A stretch of DNA of 64,000 nucleotides from JAWLFI01 sp964626595 (GCA_964626595.1 CAZVFU010000002.1:41363-105362); one strand, 5' to 3'; positions 26,927 to 36,680 are shown, counted from the stretch's first letter. Made by a program: numbers and translations. The notes: generated by a model not told the origin, from the letters alone.

Positions 26927-28150
26927 ATGACTCTGAAAGAATATATTAATGAGCCTCCTCAAATCGTATTCGAATGGCACGATACAGAAACCTCTGCACG
27001 GGGCTGGGTCGTCATCAATTCCTTGAAAAACGGGGCAGCGGGTGGAGGAACCCGCATGCGGAAAGGTCTTAGTAAGGAAGAGGTTGTTTCATTGGCTAAG
27101 GTTATGGAGGTGAAATTTTCAGTAAGTGGCCCACCCATTGGAGGGGCAAAGTCCGGGATTGATTTTGACCCGGCAGACCCCCGAAGAAATGAGGTGCTCG
27201 GAAGATGGTATAAGGCCGTTTTTCCACTATTAAAAAACTATTACGGTACAGGGGGTGACTTAAATGTTGATGAACTAAAAGATGTTATTCCTTTGACAGA
27301 GGATTTGGGTTTATGGCATCCGCAAGAGGGGATTGTCAACGGGCATCTAAAAGCGGGTAAAGGAGAAAAAGTGAGAATGCTAGGGCAGCTTCGTTTTGGA
27401 GTGGCCAAAGTTATTGAAGATAAAGCATTTGCGCCGCTTGGCAATAAGTACGCGGTTGCAGATATGATTACAGGTTGGGGTGTTGCTGAAGCAGTGAAAC
27501 ATCACTATGACTTATTCGAGAATGAGGACTTGACAGGAAAACGCGCTATTATTCAGGGTTGGGGGAATGTCGCTTCAGCCGCTGCTTACTATTTGGCCAG
27601 GAACGGAACTAAAATTGTTGGGATTATTGACCGGGAGGGCGGTTTGTTGAATGAAAATGGATTTTCTGCTGATGAAATTGAATCCCTATTTGTCAATAAA
27701 GATGGTAATAAATTGCAGAGTTCAGACGCGATCCCCTTTGATGAAATGAATGAAAAAATTTGGGATGTGCCAGCTGATATTTTTATACCTGGAGCGGCCT
27801 CAAAGATTTTAACCCGAGATCAAATGGAGCGTCTCATTTCTGGTGGGCTTGAGGTTATGAGTTGCGGGGCAAATGTTCCTTTCGTTGATGATGAAATATT
27901 CTTTGGACCAACTGCAAAGTGGGTAGATGATAATATCAGTTTAATTCCTGACTTTATCGCAAATTGTGGTATGGCTCGGACTTTTGCCTTTTTGATGGAA
28001 AATGACATTGAAATCACAGATCAGAATATCTTTTCAGATGTTTCTGAAACGATTCGCACAGGCTTGCAAGAAATACATTCAGCTGAGCCGAAGTCTGCTA
28101 AAATGTTATTCCAAAAGGCTATCGATATTGCTTTGCAAAAGACCAATTAA
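26927..28150 (+). CDS. Glu/Leu/Phe/Val-family amino-acid dehydrogenase
   Basis: 407-residue NAD(P)-dependent oxidative deaminase. The glycine-rich substrate loop GAAGGGTRM precedes the catalytic lysine K75 in PIGGAKSGID. A Rossmann domain with IIQGWGNVASAAAYYLA (about residues 205-221) and an acidic strand end (GIIDREG) follows. The C-terminal PGAASKILT and FIANCGMARTFAF segments complete the fold. Amino-acid specificity (glutamate versus branched-chain) cannot be read safely. Monocistronic: it starts 82 bases from a divergent gene and ends at a bidirectional terminator. Confidence 0.88.
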   Translation: MTLKEYINEPPQIVFEWHDTETSARGWVVINSLKNGAAGGGTRMRKGLSKEEVVSLAKVMEVKFSVSGPPIGGAKSGIDFDPADPRRNEVLGRWYKAVFPLLKNYYGTGGDLNVDELKDVIPLTEDLGLWHPQEGIVNGHLKAGKGEKVRMLGQLRFGVAKVIEDKAFAPLGNKYAVADMITGWGVAEAVKHHYDLFENEDLTGKRAIIQGWGNVASAAAYYLARNGTKIVGIIDREGGLLNENGFSADEIESLFVNKDGNKLQSSDAIPFDEMNEKIWDVPADIFIPGAASKILTRDQMERLISGGLEVMSCGANVPFVDDEIFFGPTAKWVDDNISLIPDFIANCGMARTFAFLMENDIEITDQNIFSDVSETIRTGLQEIHSAEPKSAKMLFQKAIDIALQKTN

Positions 28151-28170
28151 CGTCTTGTTACATATGAGAT

Positions 28171-28206
28171 AAAAAAAAGCCTATGAAAATTCATAGGCTT
28201 TTTTAA
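28171..28206. terminator. Bidirectional terminator
   Basis: AAGCCTATGAA pairs perfectly with TTCATAGGCTT around a 2-base centre, with an A run before and T run after. It serves the convergent dehydrogenase (+) and E2 (-) genes. Confidence 0.9.
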
Positions 28207-28225
28207 GTTCAATTGCACTGGTGTG

Positions 28226-29512
28226 TTATACAATCATTCGTAACGGCTCTTCCAGTAGTGCTTTAAATGTTTGTAAAAATTTGGCCCCTGTTACTCCATC
28301 TACAATTCGATGATCGCAGGAGAGCGTAACTTTCATTTGGTGCCCCACCTGAATAGCGCCGTCTTTTACAACAGGCAATTCTTGAATTGAGCCTACGGCT
28401 AAAATGCATGCATCCGGGGGATTTATGATAGCTGTAAATTCATCGATATCAAACATACCCAGATTGGATATTGTAAAGGTGTTTCCTGACATCTCTTCGG
28501 TCGAAAGCTTTCGCTCACGGGCTCTTCCCGCTTTCTCTTTGACCTCTTCATTGATTTGAGTGAGTGACTTTAGGTCTGTGTTACGAATGACTGGAACTAA
28601 AAGTCCTTCATCGACGGCCACAGCAACCCCTACATTGATTTCGGCATGTTTTACAATCTTATCTTCCATCCAGGACGCATTGACCATAGAGTGTTTTCTA
28701 AGAGCCATAGCTGCTGCTTTTACAACCAGGTCATTAAATGACACTTTTGTATCAGCCATTTCATTGATTTTAGATCGGGCAGCTATGGAAGCATCCATAT
28801 CAATGGTAGACGTTAAATAAAAGTGAGGTGCTGAAAATTTACTCTCACTGAGTCTTCGAGCAATTGTCTTTCTCATCTGAGAAATAGGCATCTCCTCTGC
28901 TTCAGCCGAAGTCATTTCAGATACCGGTGAAGTGGCTCGAGAAGGCTGCGCTTTGGATTTTTCTAAGTAAGATTCAATATCCCTTTTTACAATTCGGCCC
29001 TGATCACCTGACCCTTGTATATCCTTCAATGGCAGGTCATTTTCATCGGCCATTTTTTTAGCTAAAGGCGATGCTTTTATGCGCTTAGTATCATCAGTTG
29101 AGCTGGTCGAGGGCTCATTGTCGCCAGGTGCTTCGGAGTCCGAGTCTTTCTGATTCTGAGAAGAGGATTCATCACTTTTGTCTTTCTCTTTGTTACTACC
29201 CGCTTCTTCCTTTGTATCCTCGCTACCTTCCTGAGATTCACTTTTAGCTTCCTTCAGCTGAGACTTATAGTCCTCACCCTCCTCACCAATAACAGCAATC
29301 ACGGCATTGACGGGAACGGCTCCTTCCTTAACACCAATATGAAGTAAAACGCCCTCGTGGTAACTTTCTAGCTCCATGGTCGCTTTATCCGTCTCCACCT
29401 CAGCCAAAATATCCCCCGGTTCGACTTCGTCACCTTCTTCTTTTAGCCATTCTACTATATTACCTTCTTCCATTGTATCACTCATGCGGGGCATGCGTAT
29501 TATTTCAGCCAT
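28226..29512 (-). CDS. pdhC: Pyruvate dehydrogenase complex E2 (dihydrolipoamide acetyltransferase)
   Basis: 428-residue E2 core subunit. The N-terminal lipoyl domain has K43 in VETDKATMELE. An acidic Glu/Asp/Ser-rich linker (about residues 85-140) leads to an E3/E1-binding domain with IKASPLAKKMA and QGSGDQGRIVKRDI (about 144-182). The catalytic domain ends with the H401/D405 motif in SCDHRIVDGV. The N-terminal RMPRMSDTMEEGNIVEW is typical of pyruvate E2s; a branched-chain E2 is less likely. The E1 and E3 genes are not adjacent. Confidence 0.92.
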   Translation of the reverse strand: MAEIIRMPRMSDTMEEGNIVEWLKEEGDEVEPGDILAEVETDKATMELESYHEGVLLHIGVKEGAVPVNAVIAVIGEEGEDYKSQLKEAKSESQEGSEDTKEEAGSNKEKDKSDESSSQNQKDSDSEAPGDNEPSTSSTDDTKRIKASPLAKKMADENDLPLKDIQGSGDQGRIVKRDIESYLEKSKAQPSRATSPVSEMTSAEAEEMPISQMRKTIARRLSESKFSAPHFYLTSTIDMDASIAARSKINEMADTKVSFNDLVVKAAAMALRKHSMVNASWMEDKIVKHAEINVGVAVAVDEGLLVPVIRNTDLKSLTQINEEVKEKAGRARERKLSTEEMSGNTFTISNLGMFDIDEFTAIINPPDACILAVGSIQELPVVKDGAIQVGHQMKVTLSCDHRIVDGVTGAKFLQTFKALLEEPLRMIV

Positions 29513-29702
29513 ATCATATATTTTTGAATCGCCAAAATAAGCAAATTACAGGTATTGTCCATAGAAAGAAGTCGAGATTGTCTACAGGTGCTCACGGATG
29601 GCTTATTTTTACCTTCTATGTTTTCTGACATGACTTTAGATTTACAAACTTGAAGGGGGCATCAACTGTGCTGATCCTATCTAATATTGTATATTTACCG
29701 AT

Positions 29703-30320
29703 ATGAAATTTTCTTCAAAATCTTTAGAGGAAGCTGTAGAGGCTTTTGCTTCCCTGCCCGGAATCGGTAAAAAGAATGCGCTTCGCATGGCTCTGCATTT
29801 GGCTGCAAAGGGTAAGGAAAAATCCCAGGCCTTCTCACAAGCTATAAATCGCATGAGCGAACATCTAAAAGAATGTCGACGTTGCCATAATTTTTCGGAT
29901 GAGGATGTTTGTGCTATTTGTCGGGATCCCGCCAGACGCAGTCACACCTTATGTGTCGTGGAATCGGCTCGGGATGTTATGGCCATCGAGGATACGCAGC
30001 AATTTAGTGGTAGATATCATGTTTTAGGAGGAGTGATTTCCCCAATTGATGGGGTAGGCCCGGAGGATATTCATATTAACTCCCTGTTGGATCGAGTTGA
30101 CAAAGAGGAGGTTGAAGAAATCATTATGGCGATTAGCCCCTCAATCGAAGGAGAGACTACTACCTATTACATCTCTCAGAGACTGGCTCAGAAAGATGTG
30201 AAAATATCTATTATCGCAAGGGGAATTTCGTTTGGAGGGGATTTGGAATACGCGGATGAAATCACATTGGGTAGATCCATTGTGGGTAGACTTCCCTACA
30301 AGACCAATGACAATTTATAA
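29703..30320 (+). CDS. recR: Recombination mediator protein RecR
   Basis: 205 aa. N-terminal helix-hairpin-helix with LPGIGKKNALRMALHL, then a zinc finger (C58, C61, C70, C73) and a Toprim domain beginning LCVVESARDVMAIE. RecR works with RecF and RecO in loading RecA at gaps. TATATTTA at 29690-29697 is one mismatch from the -7 consensus and lies just before the ATG. The next gene starts two bases after the stop. Confidence 0.97.
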   Translation: MKFSSKSLEEAVEAFASLPGIGKKNALRMALHLAAKGKEKSQAFSQAINRMSEHLKECRRCHNFSDEDVCAICRDPARRSHTLCVVESARDVMAIEDTQQFSGRYHVLGGVISPIDGVGPEDIHINSLLDRVDKEEVEEIIMAISPSIEGETTTYYISQRLAQKDVKISIIARGISFGGDLEYADEITLGRSIVGRLPYKTNDNL

Positions 30321-30322
30321 GC

Positions 30323-32122
30323 ATGCAGTTGTCTGTAATTATCGTGAGTTATAATGTGAGATTCTTTTTAGATCAGGCCATAGCCTCTGTATTAGAGTCT
30401 GATTGCAATTTCGAGTATGAAATCATTGTAGTTGATAATGGATCGACAGATGATTCTGTGGAGTGGGTGAAAAACAATTATCCCACAGTCCGAATCTTTA
30501 ACTTGAATGAAAACCTGGGTTTTGCCAAAGCCAACAATTTTGCGGCAAAACGGGCTAAAGGTGATTGTATTTTACTTTTAAACCCAGATACCATTGTCCA
30601 GTCCGATAGCTTACAATCTTGTTATAATTTCCTTAGCGCCAGAGAACAGGTAGGGGCTGTGGGTTTGCGCATGTATGATGGGCAGGGAAAGTATCTGCCA
30701 GAGTCCAAGCGTGGGTTTCCCAGTCCATGGACTTCCTTTTGTAAGATTACGGGATTGAACGAGTTGTTCCCAAACTCGAAGTTATTTAACTACTATTACT
30801 TAGGTCATAAATCTTCTGATGTTGATCAAAAGGTAGATGTTTTAACGGGCGCCTTCATGATGCTAAGGCGAGACAGGTATATCGAGCTGGGAGGCCTCGA
30901 TGAGGATTTTTTCATGTATGGTGAGGATATCGACTTGTGTTTTCGACTTCGAGAAAATGGGTTTCAAAATTATTATCTCGCTTCAAGTTCCATTATTCAC
31001 TTTAAGGGGGAAAGCACATCTAAGCGGTCTCTCCAATATATTAAGACCTTTTACAGTGCTATGAGTATCTATACCGGTAAGCACTATAATCGGCATATTT
31101 TAGCCCTTATGAGCCTTTTTATTCAAGGCGCTATTTATGCAAGAGCCGGTCTTGCCATTGTTTACCAAAAGGTGCGAAACCATAGGTCTTTTATTGGGCA
31201 CTTTTTATTTATTTTACTGGGCCTTTTTTTAGGTCATTTCATCACTCATAGCGAGCTCTATCTCGATTATCGGTTTTTTATTCCACCTGTTCTTTTTGCG
31301 GGTATAAGTCGATTTTTAGGGATGAAAGACGATCGTTGGAATTGGTGGACTCAACTTGCGTCCTGGGGCGGGTCAACTGTCATTCTTATTCCCATGATAT
31401 TAGCCAGCAATTCTCCATTATGGCCCGTTTCTGTTATCTTGGGACTGCTTTACTTTTTTATACAGCTGCTTTCTCAACCTAAGCCTGTTTTTTTACCTCG
31501 CTTACAGAATAATCACTATGCTGTAGCTTTAGTGAGTGAAAGCTCTCTTTCAAAAGTCAAAGAATTATTAGATCAATTACCTGGGCATAATCGGATTCAG
31601 GAATTGGTCCGTATGAATTCAGTTAAAGATACCCAAACCTCTCAGGTGCCGGATAGCGAATTTATTTTAGATCCCTCCTTTCTCTCATGGTCCGATATTG
31701 TCAAATCCATAATTACTTATGGGAATGAAAAGATTAATCGGATTTTATCCGCCGACTTAGATTGTTTAATTACAAGTCGATCGAAAAACGAATCAGCAAT
31801 CTTGATTACGAAAGCTTATCTGGAGGAAAAACGCTGGGAGCCTCTGAAGAGGAAAAGAAGTCGACACGAATTTGCTTTTAGTTTGTTCATTCTTTTATTG
31901 TTTCCCATTTCCCTTCTGATATCAGGTCGTAAGGGTTTGCAAAAAGCTCTAAGCGTTGTTTTTAGAGGTGATTCCTGGTTCCCCAGCTGGAAAAAACCTC
32001 TTTCGGATCGCGGGGAAGTGGTAACACCGACCGACAGACAGAATTTCATCGCCCGGAGACAATACTTTTTTTATACTTACCAACAGAGTCTTTGGAGTGA
32101 CTTTGTTCGTCGTAAAGCCTAA
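30323..32122 (+). CDS. Family 2 glycosyltransferase with membrane and extra C-terminal domain
   Basis: 599 aa, twice the length of a simple GT2. The N-terminal catalytic domain has VIIVSYNVR, VDNGSTD (D38) and the metal-site NPDT (87-90), then GLDEDFFMYGEDIDLC, as in rhamnosyltransferase-like enzymes. Two to four membrane segments lie at about residues 270-390. A soluble part follows, then another hydrophobic segment (about 515-535) and a basic tail. Probably acts on envelope polysaccharide precursors at the inner membrane. Almost fused to recR. Sugar and acceptor unknown. Confidence 0.8.
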   Translation: MQLSVIIVSYNVRFFLDQAIASVLESDCNFEYEIIVVDNGSTDDSVEWVKNNYPTVRIFNLNENLGFAKANNFAAKRAKGDCILLLNPDTIVQSDSLQSCYNFLSAREQVGAVGLRMYDGQGKYLPESKRGFPSPWTSFCKITGLNELFPNSKLFNYYYLGHKSSDVDQKVDVLTGAFMMLRRDRYIELGGLDEDFFMYGEDIDLCFRLRENGFQNYYLASSSIIHFKGESTSKRSLQYIKTFYSAMSIYTGKHYNRHILALMSLFIQGAIYARAGLAIVYQKVRNHRSFIGHFLFILLGLFLGHFITHSELYLDYRFFIPPVLFAGISRFLGMKDDRWNWWTQLASWGGSTVILIPMILASNSPLWPVSVILGLLYFFIQLLSQPKPVFLPRLQNNHYAVALVSESSLSKVKELLDQLPGHNRIQELVRMNSVKDTQTSQVPDSEFILDPSFLSWSDIVKSIITYGNEKINRILSADLDCLITSRSKNESAILITKAYLEEKRWEPLKRKRSRHEFAFSLFILLLFPISLLISGRKGLQKALSVVFRGDSWFPSWKKPLSDRGEVVTPTDRQNFIARRQYFFYTYQQSLWSDFVRRKA

Positions 32123-32284
32123 ATCTAGCCCCATTTAGTCTCCTTTTTGAACCGTATTTTTCTGTCCCGAAAGCCAACTCTCAGTTTCTTTTGGACCATA
32201 AAAGGTGTAAATAAGTTCGTCTCTTCCTTTCATATTATAAAAAAATGTCATATAATTGTGACTGTAAATAAGTAGTGTACAGTT

Positions 32285-33574
32285 ATGGCTCAATCAAAAT
32301 CAAAAGCAAGCATTCTCATCGTTGACGATGAGAAAAGTATTCGTTCTGCCTTGAGAGAGGTGCTTGAATTCCAGGATTATTCGGTAGACGAAGCTGCCGA
32401 TGGTATGGAGTGCGTCGTTAAGGTAAAGCAGCGCAAGTACGACCTTATCATTTTAGATATAAAAATGCCTAAAATGGATGGCATTGAAGCCTTGGATCGG
32501 GTTCAGATCATTTCGCCCGATACAGCAGTTATCATGATCTCCGGTCACGGCTCTATTGATACAGCGGTAGAGGCGGTGAAAAAAGGTGCTTTTGATTTTA
32601 TATCTAAACCGCCAGACTTGAATCGGTTGCTGATCACTGTGCGCAATGCCCTCGAAAAAACAAATCTGGTCACTGAGACTAAAAATTTGAAACAGAAGGT
32701 AAGTAAGACCGATGCGCCGGATATGATTGGGAGTTCAGAAGCGATTTTAGAAATCAAAAACAATATAGATCGAGTGGCTCCTACCGATGCCAGAGTGTTA
32801 ATCACGGGTAATAATGGAACAGGGAAGGAGCTCGTTGCTCGATGGATTCATGCCAAATCTCAACGGAATAAAAAGCCATTAGTGGAAGTGAATTGTGCGG
32901 CGATACCTGCTGAATTGATTGAAAGTGAATTGTTTGGTCATGAAAAGGGGGCCTTTACTTCGGCAGTCAAACAGCGTATTGGGAAGTTTGAGCAAGCCAA
33001 TGGCGGCACCCTGTTTTTAGATGAGGTCGGAGATATGAGTCTGTCTGCACAAGCTAAAGTCTTGCGTGCACTTCAGGAAAAGTGCATTTCGCGTGTAGGC
33101 GGCGATAAAGAGATTCAAGTAGATGTCCGCGTGATTGCGGCCACCAACAAAGATCTTCAAGAGGAAATTAGGAACGGAAATTTTCGAGAAGACCTTTATC
33201 ACCGTCTGGCTGTGATTTTGGCTCATGTACCCAACTTGAAAGATCGAGCCGAGGACATACCCGATCTGATTGAACATTTCAACACCGCCATCTGCAAGGA
33301 ATATGGTGTGAATAAAAAACGATTTTCAAAAACATCAATAGATGCTTTGAAAGAACTCGAGTGGACGGGTAATATTCGCGAATTGCGGAACGTGGTTGAG
33401 CGATTAATCATTTTAAGCGGCAAGTCGATCTCCATTGAGGATGTCAGAGCATATGTTTACCCCCAATCAGCACCTTGCTCGCGCTTTAAAGAGTTATTCT
33501 CAGAGTTTGATTCTTTCGATGAGGTGCAGGATTACATGAAAAAAGAATATAAAGACTTTAAATCCTCTAATTAA
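32285..33574 (+). CDS. NtrX-like sigma-54 response regulator lacking the DNA-binding domain
   Basis: 429 aa. Receiver domain with D14/D15, phospho-acceptor D58 (IILDIKMPKMDG) and a conserved SGHGSI. AAA+ sigma-54 activation domain with Walker A GNNGTGKE (175-182), sigma-54 contact loop GAFTSA (222-227, Ser in place of the usual Gly), Walker B GGTLFLDEVGDM and arginine-finger region. After FKELF... the protein ends at EYKDFKSSN, exactly where a Fis-type helix-turn-helix normally begins. No remnant is found in any frame before 33648. Likely partner of the NtrY-like kinase at 12982. Confidence 0.88.
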   Translation: MAQSKSKASILIVDDEKSIRSALREVLEFQDYSVDEAADGMECVVKVKQRKYDLIILDIKMPKMDGIEALDRVQIISPDTAVIMISGHGSIDTAVEAVKKGAFDFISKPPDLNRLLITVRNALEKTNLVTETKNLKQKVSKTDAPDMIGSSEAILEIKNNIDRVAPTDARVLITGNNGTGKELVARWIHAKSQRNKKPLVEVNCAAIPAELIESELFGHEKGAFTSAVKQRIGKFEQANGGTLFLDEVGDMSLSAQAKVLRALQEKCISRVGGDKEIQVDVRVIAATNKDLQEEIRNGNFREDLYHRLAVILAHVPNLKDRAEDIPDLIEHFNTAICKEYGVNKKRFSKTSIDALKELEWTGNIRELRNVVERLIILSGKSISIEDVRAYVYPQSAPCSRFKELFSEFDSFDEVQDYMKKEYKDFKSSN

Positions 33575-33582
33575 TAATTTTG
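33575..33582 (+). promoter_or_regulatory. Putative -7 box for the LOG-family gene
   Basis: TAATTTTG is an exact TAnnTTTG match immediately after the NtrX-like stop, 65 bases before the next ATG. A -33 element is not clear. Confidence 0.4.
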
Positions 33583-33647
33583 TAACTTGCGCGGCTGTTA
33601 AAAACTCTACGAAAGTAAGTTTATTTGTTTAAGACGAGGTATAGAGA

Positions 33648-34358
33648 ATGGAAAAATCACAAGCGAAGCAACAACGAAAGTGGAATCAGTTTAAGGCTGA
33701 AAATTCCTGGACGATGTTTAAGGTTATTTCAGAATTTGTCGATGGATTTGATTCTCTGAACAAATTGGGCCCTTGCATTTCTATTTTTGGTTCTGCGCGA
33801 ACCATGCCCGACCAGAAATACTATCAATGGGCTTCTGAGGTCGCTAGAATTTTAACGGATGAAGGATTTGGTGTAATTACCGGGGGGGGACCTGGAATAA
33901 TGGAAGCTGGAAATAAAGGTGCTTTTCAAAATAATGGCATGAGCGTGGGCCTCAACATTAATTTACCTTTTGAGCAGTCAAATAACGACTTTATTGACCC
34001 CGATAAAGTTCTGAATCACAAATACTTTTTTGTTCGCAAGGTCATGTTTGTTAAGTATGCTCAGGGTTTTATCGTTCTGCCTGGCGGATTTGGCACCATG
34101 GACGAATTGTTTGAAGTGCTTACTCTTATTCAGACGAAAAAAATTACAAGTGTTCCCGTCGTTTTAATGGGAAAATCCTACTGGTCGGGTCTTATTGATT
34201 GGATCAAAACCCAAATGTTGGAAACGCAAGCTAATGTGAATGCGAAAGATCTGGATTTGTTTTCATTGACAGATGATGCCGAAGAAGCTGTCGCCATCAT
34301 TAAGAAGTTCTATGAGGATGACCAGACCCATGCACTAGAGCCGAATTATGAACTTTAA
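33648..34358 (+). CDS. LOG-family (TIGR00730) Rossmann-fold protein
   Basis: 236 aa. The family signatures are FGSAR (47-51), GGGPGIMEA (79-87) and the catalytic PGGFGTMDE (145-153). Such proteins hydrolyse nucleoside monophosphates to base and ribose 5-phosphate (cytokinin-activating LOG enzymes in plants). The physiological substrate in this group is not settled. The length fits the group with an N-terminal extension of about 40 residues. Convergent with the porin gene. Confidence 0.88.
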   Translation: MEKSQAKQQRKWNQFKAENSWTMFKVISEFVDGFDSLNKLGPCISIFGSARTMPDQKYYQWASEVARILTDEGFGVITGGGPGIMEAGNKGAFQNNGMSVGLNINLPFEQSNNDFIDPDKVLNHKYFFVRKVMFVKYAQGFIVLPGGFGTMDELFEVLTLIQTKKITSVPVVLMGKSYWSGLIDWIKTQMLETQANVNAKDLDLFSLTDDAEEAVAIIKKFYEDDQTHALEPNYEL

Positions 34359-34416
34359 CCGACTCGGTTACCCTTTTTTACCCTCATACTTTGCCAAACA
34401 GAAATCCTGCTGTTCT

Positions 34417-36309
34417 CTATCCGGGAATGCGCCATCGTAAAGCCAGACGAAATCCAAAGGAGTTTGAAGGATGGCGGTACAAGGTATAAAACCGCGTGGG
34501 GTTGATAAAACTATTGAGGTTTTCAAGGCGAAGAAGTACATGAAAACTTTGAACATCAAACGCAAAAAAGTAGTCAAGCAGAAAGGGGAAACTATCAAAA
34601 GGGGCATCGTTCACAACAAAGAAGCTGCCGTAAAAAGGCTGAAATTGAGGCGCAGTGTAGTTGAGGTAGTATCGCAACTCCAGGCCCGTTCGGATATGTA
34701 AAGTTTGCCCTAAAATTCGAGTATCAATAAATAGGTTATGCCGCCCTTGCCACTCAGGCACAGGCAATAAGTCGGAATCCGTAATCTGATAGGCAAAGAC
34801 GTTCTCATTTACCAGTCCTCTCCATGCCCAATTTTGCTTCACTTTAAACTGTAGAAGGCTCAAATTCGTCCGCCTGGGTGCTATATCTCCCTGTCGCCAA
34901 AATCTAAAATTTTCAATATTGTGAAAATACAGCTCTGCGCTTATCCCCAGTTTCTCAGAGGCAATGTCTCCACCCAGCTGGTTGTGAAAGACATTCGAAA
35001 TGGAGCCGCCGTAGAGCAATTCATTTCTCAAATACATTTGTTGTTCGACCAGATCTGGAACCAGGGATGATGAAGAGTAAAGTGCTGACAGCGAAAGGAG
35101 CTCTCCACCCGCTTTTAGTCTACCTTCAATAAAATATTCCGGGCGGTTATCCTGAGCTCCTAATTCGGTTTTAGCCAGCAGATTCAGTTTTTCAGATAGT
35201 TCGAGCTGAAGTCGTCCGTAGGCTCCCCACTCCCAAAAGGATGTTTCTATCGGCTCTTGCTCTACTCTGACGCGATGCGCTCGCAGACCTGCAGTGTATC
35301 GAAGGAGACCGCTCGATTGCTTCGAAAACTGAAATCGTCCCTTCCATTTTGACCAGCTAATGAATTGCCTCAAACCGCGGTCATCAATATAAAACGGAGA
35401 ATAGAATGCCGAGTCTGGGGCCTCGTCAAACACTTTTATATACGAATTATCCAACTCAGCTTCCGCCTGCCACCGATCCATAAAGGCCCAATTCGAAACC
35501 GCACGATCATAGGTAATCATATATCGACGTTCCTGATGACGCCCCTGAGTTTCCTGGGAAATGACTGGGATATTTGAACCAATGGCAGCCAGGCCATCTC
35601 CAAATAAAGTGTCCGTTTGAATTCCATTGTTAAATCGGTCTTGAATCACATTCGATCCAAATTTTACGTTTAAGGTCGACTTTCCCGTTTGGTACAAATA
35701 GCCCATGGATAGCGCCGTATGGACCGCGCGCTGGTTATTGAACGGTCCTGTATTATTAATCCGTCGATAATTCACAGAGATGTACTGGTTCTTGAATTGC
35801 GTGCCAAAGTTGGCTTCCGTTTGCGTTTCGACCTGAGATGCTCCTTGCGCATACATCACATCCGAATAAGCCACATCGGACTCATAATAGGGAAGAGTGT
35901 CCAAATTGAGTTTATAGAGATCATAGGCTCGATGCCCTACCTCAAATCCCATTTCACGCTGATAATTAAAATAGGTTGGAAAAATAGCACTACCCACATA
36001 CCCCCCATGTAGATGTCCGATATCCACATTTCGTCGCGCCGGATCATATTGTAAAAATTCGGGGCCAAAAACCGTATCGATAAAGGTGTAATCCGGTCGG
36101 TCTGTACCCGGATAAAAAACGCGAATCTGATTTCCGGGATCAAAGCGAAAGGGATCTTCCGGTTCAGGTCTGCGCTCATCCAAAGAGTCCACCGCCGGCT
36201 GATTATCGTCATCGGGGTCTGCAGGTCTGTCCGGCACCTGACCTTGCACATAAAGGCCGCTCAGGCACAAAAACACCCATAGCAAGGCACAGCGCGCACC
36301 GAGTCCCAT
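34417..36309 (-). CDS. Putative porin (Porin_10 family)
   Basis: 630-residue outer-membrane protein. The signal peptide of about 24 residues (MGLGARCALLWVFLCLSG) is followed by a Pro/Asp-rich linker. Then comes a family-like block with YTFIDTVFGPEFLQYDPARR, GYVGSAIFP, GFEVGHRAYDLYKL and YVSxDVMYAQG-type spacing, then many beta strands typical of a barrel. ATG 36309 is used because it starts the signal peptide; a longer upstream extension has no signal character. In this family the protein is usually a major, non-specific or unknown-substrate porin. Confidence 0.8.
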   Translation of the reverse strand: MGLGARCALLWVFLCLSGLYVQGQVPDRPADPDDDNQPAVDSLDERRPEPEDPFRFDPGNQIRVFYPGTDRPDYTFIDTVFGPEFLQYDPARRNVDIGHLHGGYVGSAIFPTYFNYQREMGFEVGHRAYDLYKLNLDTLPYYESDVAYSDVMYAQGASQVETQTEANFGTQFKNQYISVNYRRINNTGPFNNQRAVHTALSMGYLYQTGKSTLNVKFGSNVIQDRFNNGIQTDTLFGDGLAAIGSNIPVISQETQGRHQERRYMITYDRAVSNWAFMDRWQAEAELDNSYIKVFDEAPDSAFYSPFYIDDRGLRQFISWSKWKGRFQFSKQSSGLLRYTAGLRAHRVRVEQEPIETSFWEWGAYGRLQLELSEKLNLLAKTELGAQDNRPEYFIEGRLKAGGELLSLSALYSSSSLVPDLVEQQMYLRNELLYGGSISNVFHNQLGGDIASEKLGISAELYFHNIENFRFWRQGDIAPRRTNLSLLQFKVKQNWAWRGLVNENVFAYQITDSDLLPVPEWQGRHNLFIDTRILGQTLHIRTGLELRYYLNYTAPQFQPFYGSFFVVNDAPFDSFPFLLDYFFAFDVQSFHVLLRLENLNSFINPTRFYTLYRHPSNSFGFRLALRWRIPG

Positions 36310-36493
36310 AAATAAATATTCTATATGTGAATAGCGTCTCAAGGAATAAGCTCTTCGTTTTATAAAGGGGTAAAAGTACGATTTTATACAAGGGAAAAGA
36401 AGACCCAATGAGCTGAAAGTAGGTACCCACATCCATACCCAGATCAAATTATGATGATTGAGAGTGGCAGGATATTATTTTTGGTTTGAATCA

Positions 36494-36680
36494 TGCCGGC
36501 ACCGCGAGGCCGCCTGCGGGGCCTCGCGGTCGGGCTATCCGCTTGTAGTGCCAGATCGCACAGGCGGCATCCGTACGTCTGCGGGGGGCTTCCTTGCGGT
36601 CGCCTCCTCGATCTACGGCTGCATCCTTTAGGATGGACGCCTGTGCGACCTGTCCCTATCGCTTCTATCCCTGCCGGGAG
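36494..36680 (+). repeat. GC-rich structured repeat, copy R3 (type B, long)
   Basis: About 187 bases between the divergent porin and the OleD-like gene. Hairpin 1 is ACCGCGAGGCC / GGCCTCGCGGT (36501-36530). The conserved module GGTCGGGCTATCCGC follows. Then comes a long nested structure: TCGCACAGGCG pairs with CGCCTGTGCGA, and inside it GCATCCGTA pairs with TACGGCTGC. It ends CTATCGCTTCTATCCCTGCCGGG. The reverse complement of the element at 62058-62234 has the same modules in the same order. Confidence 0.85.
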
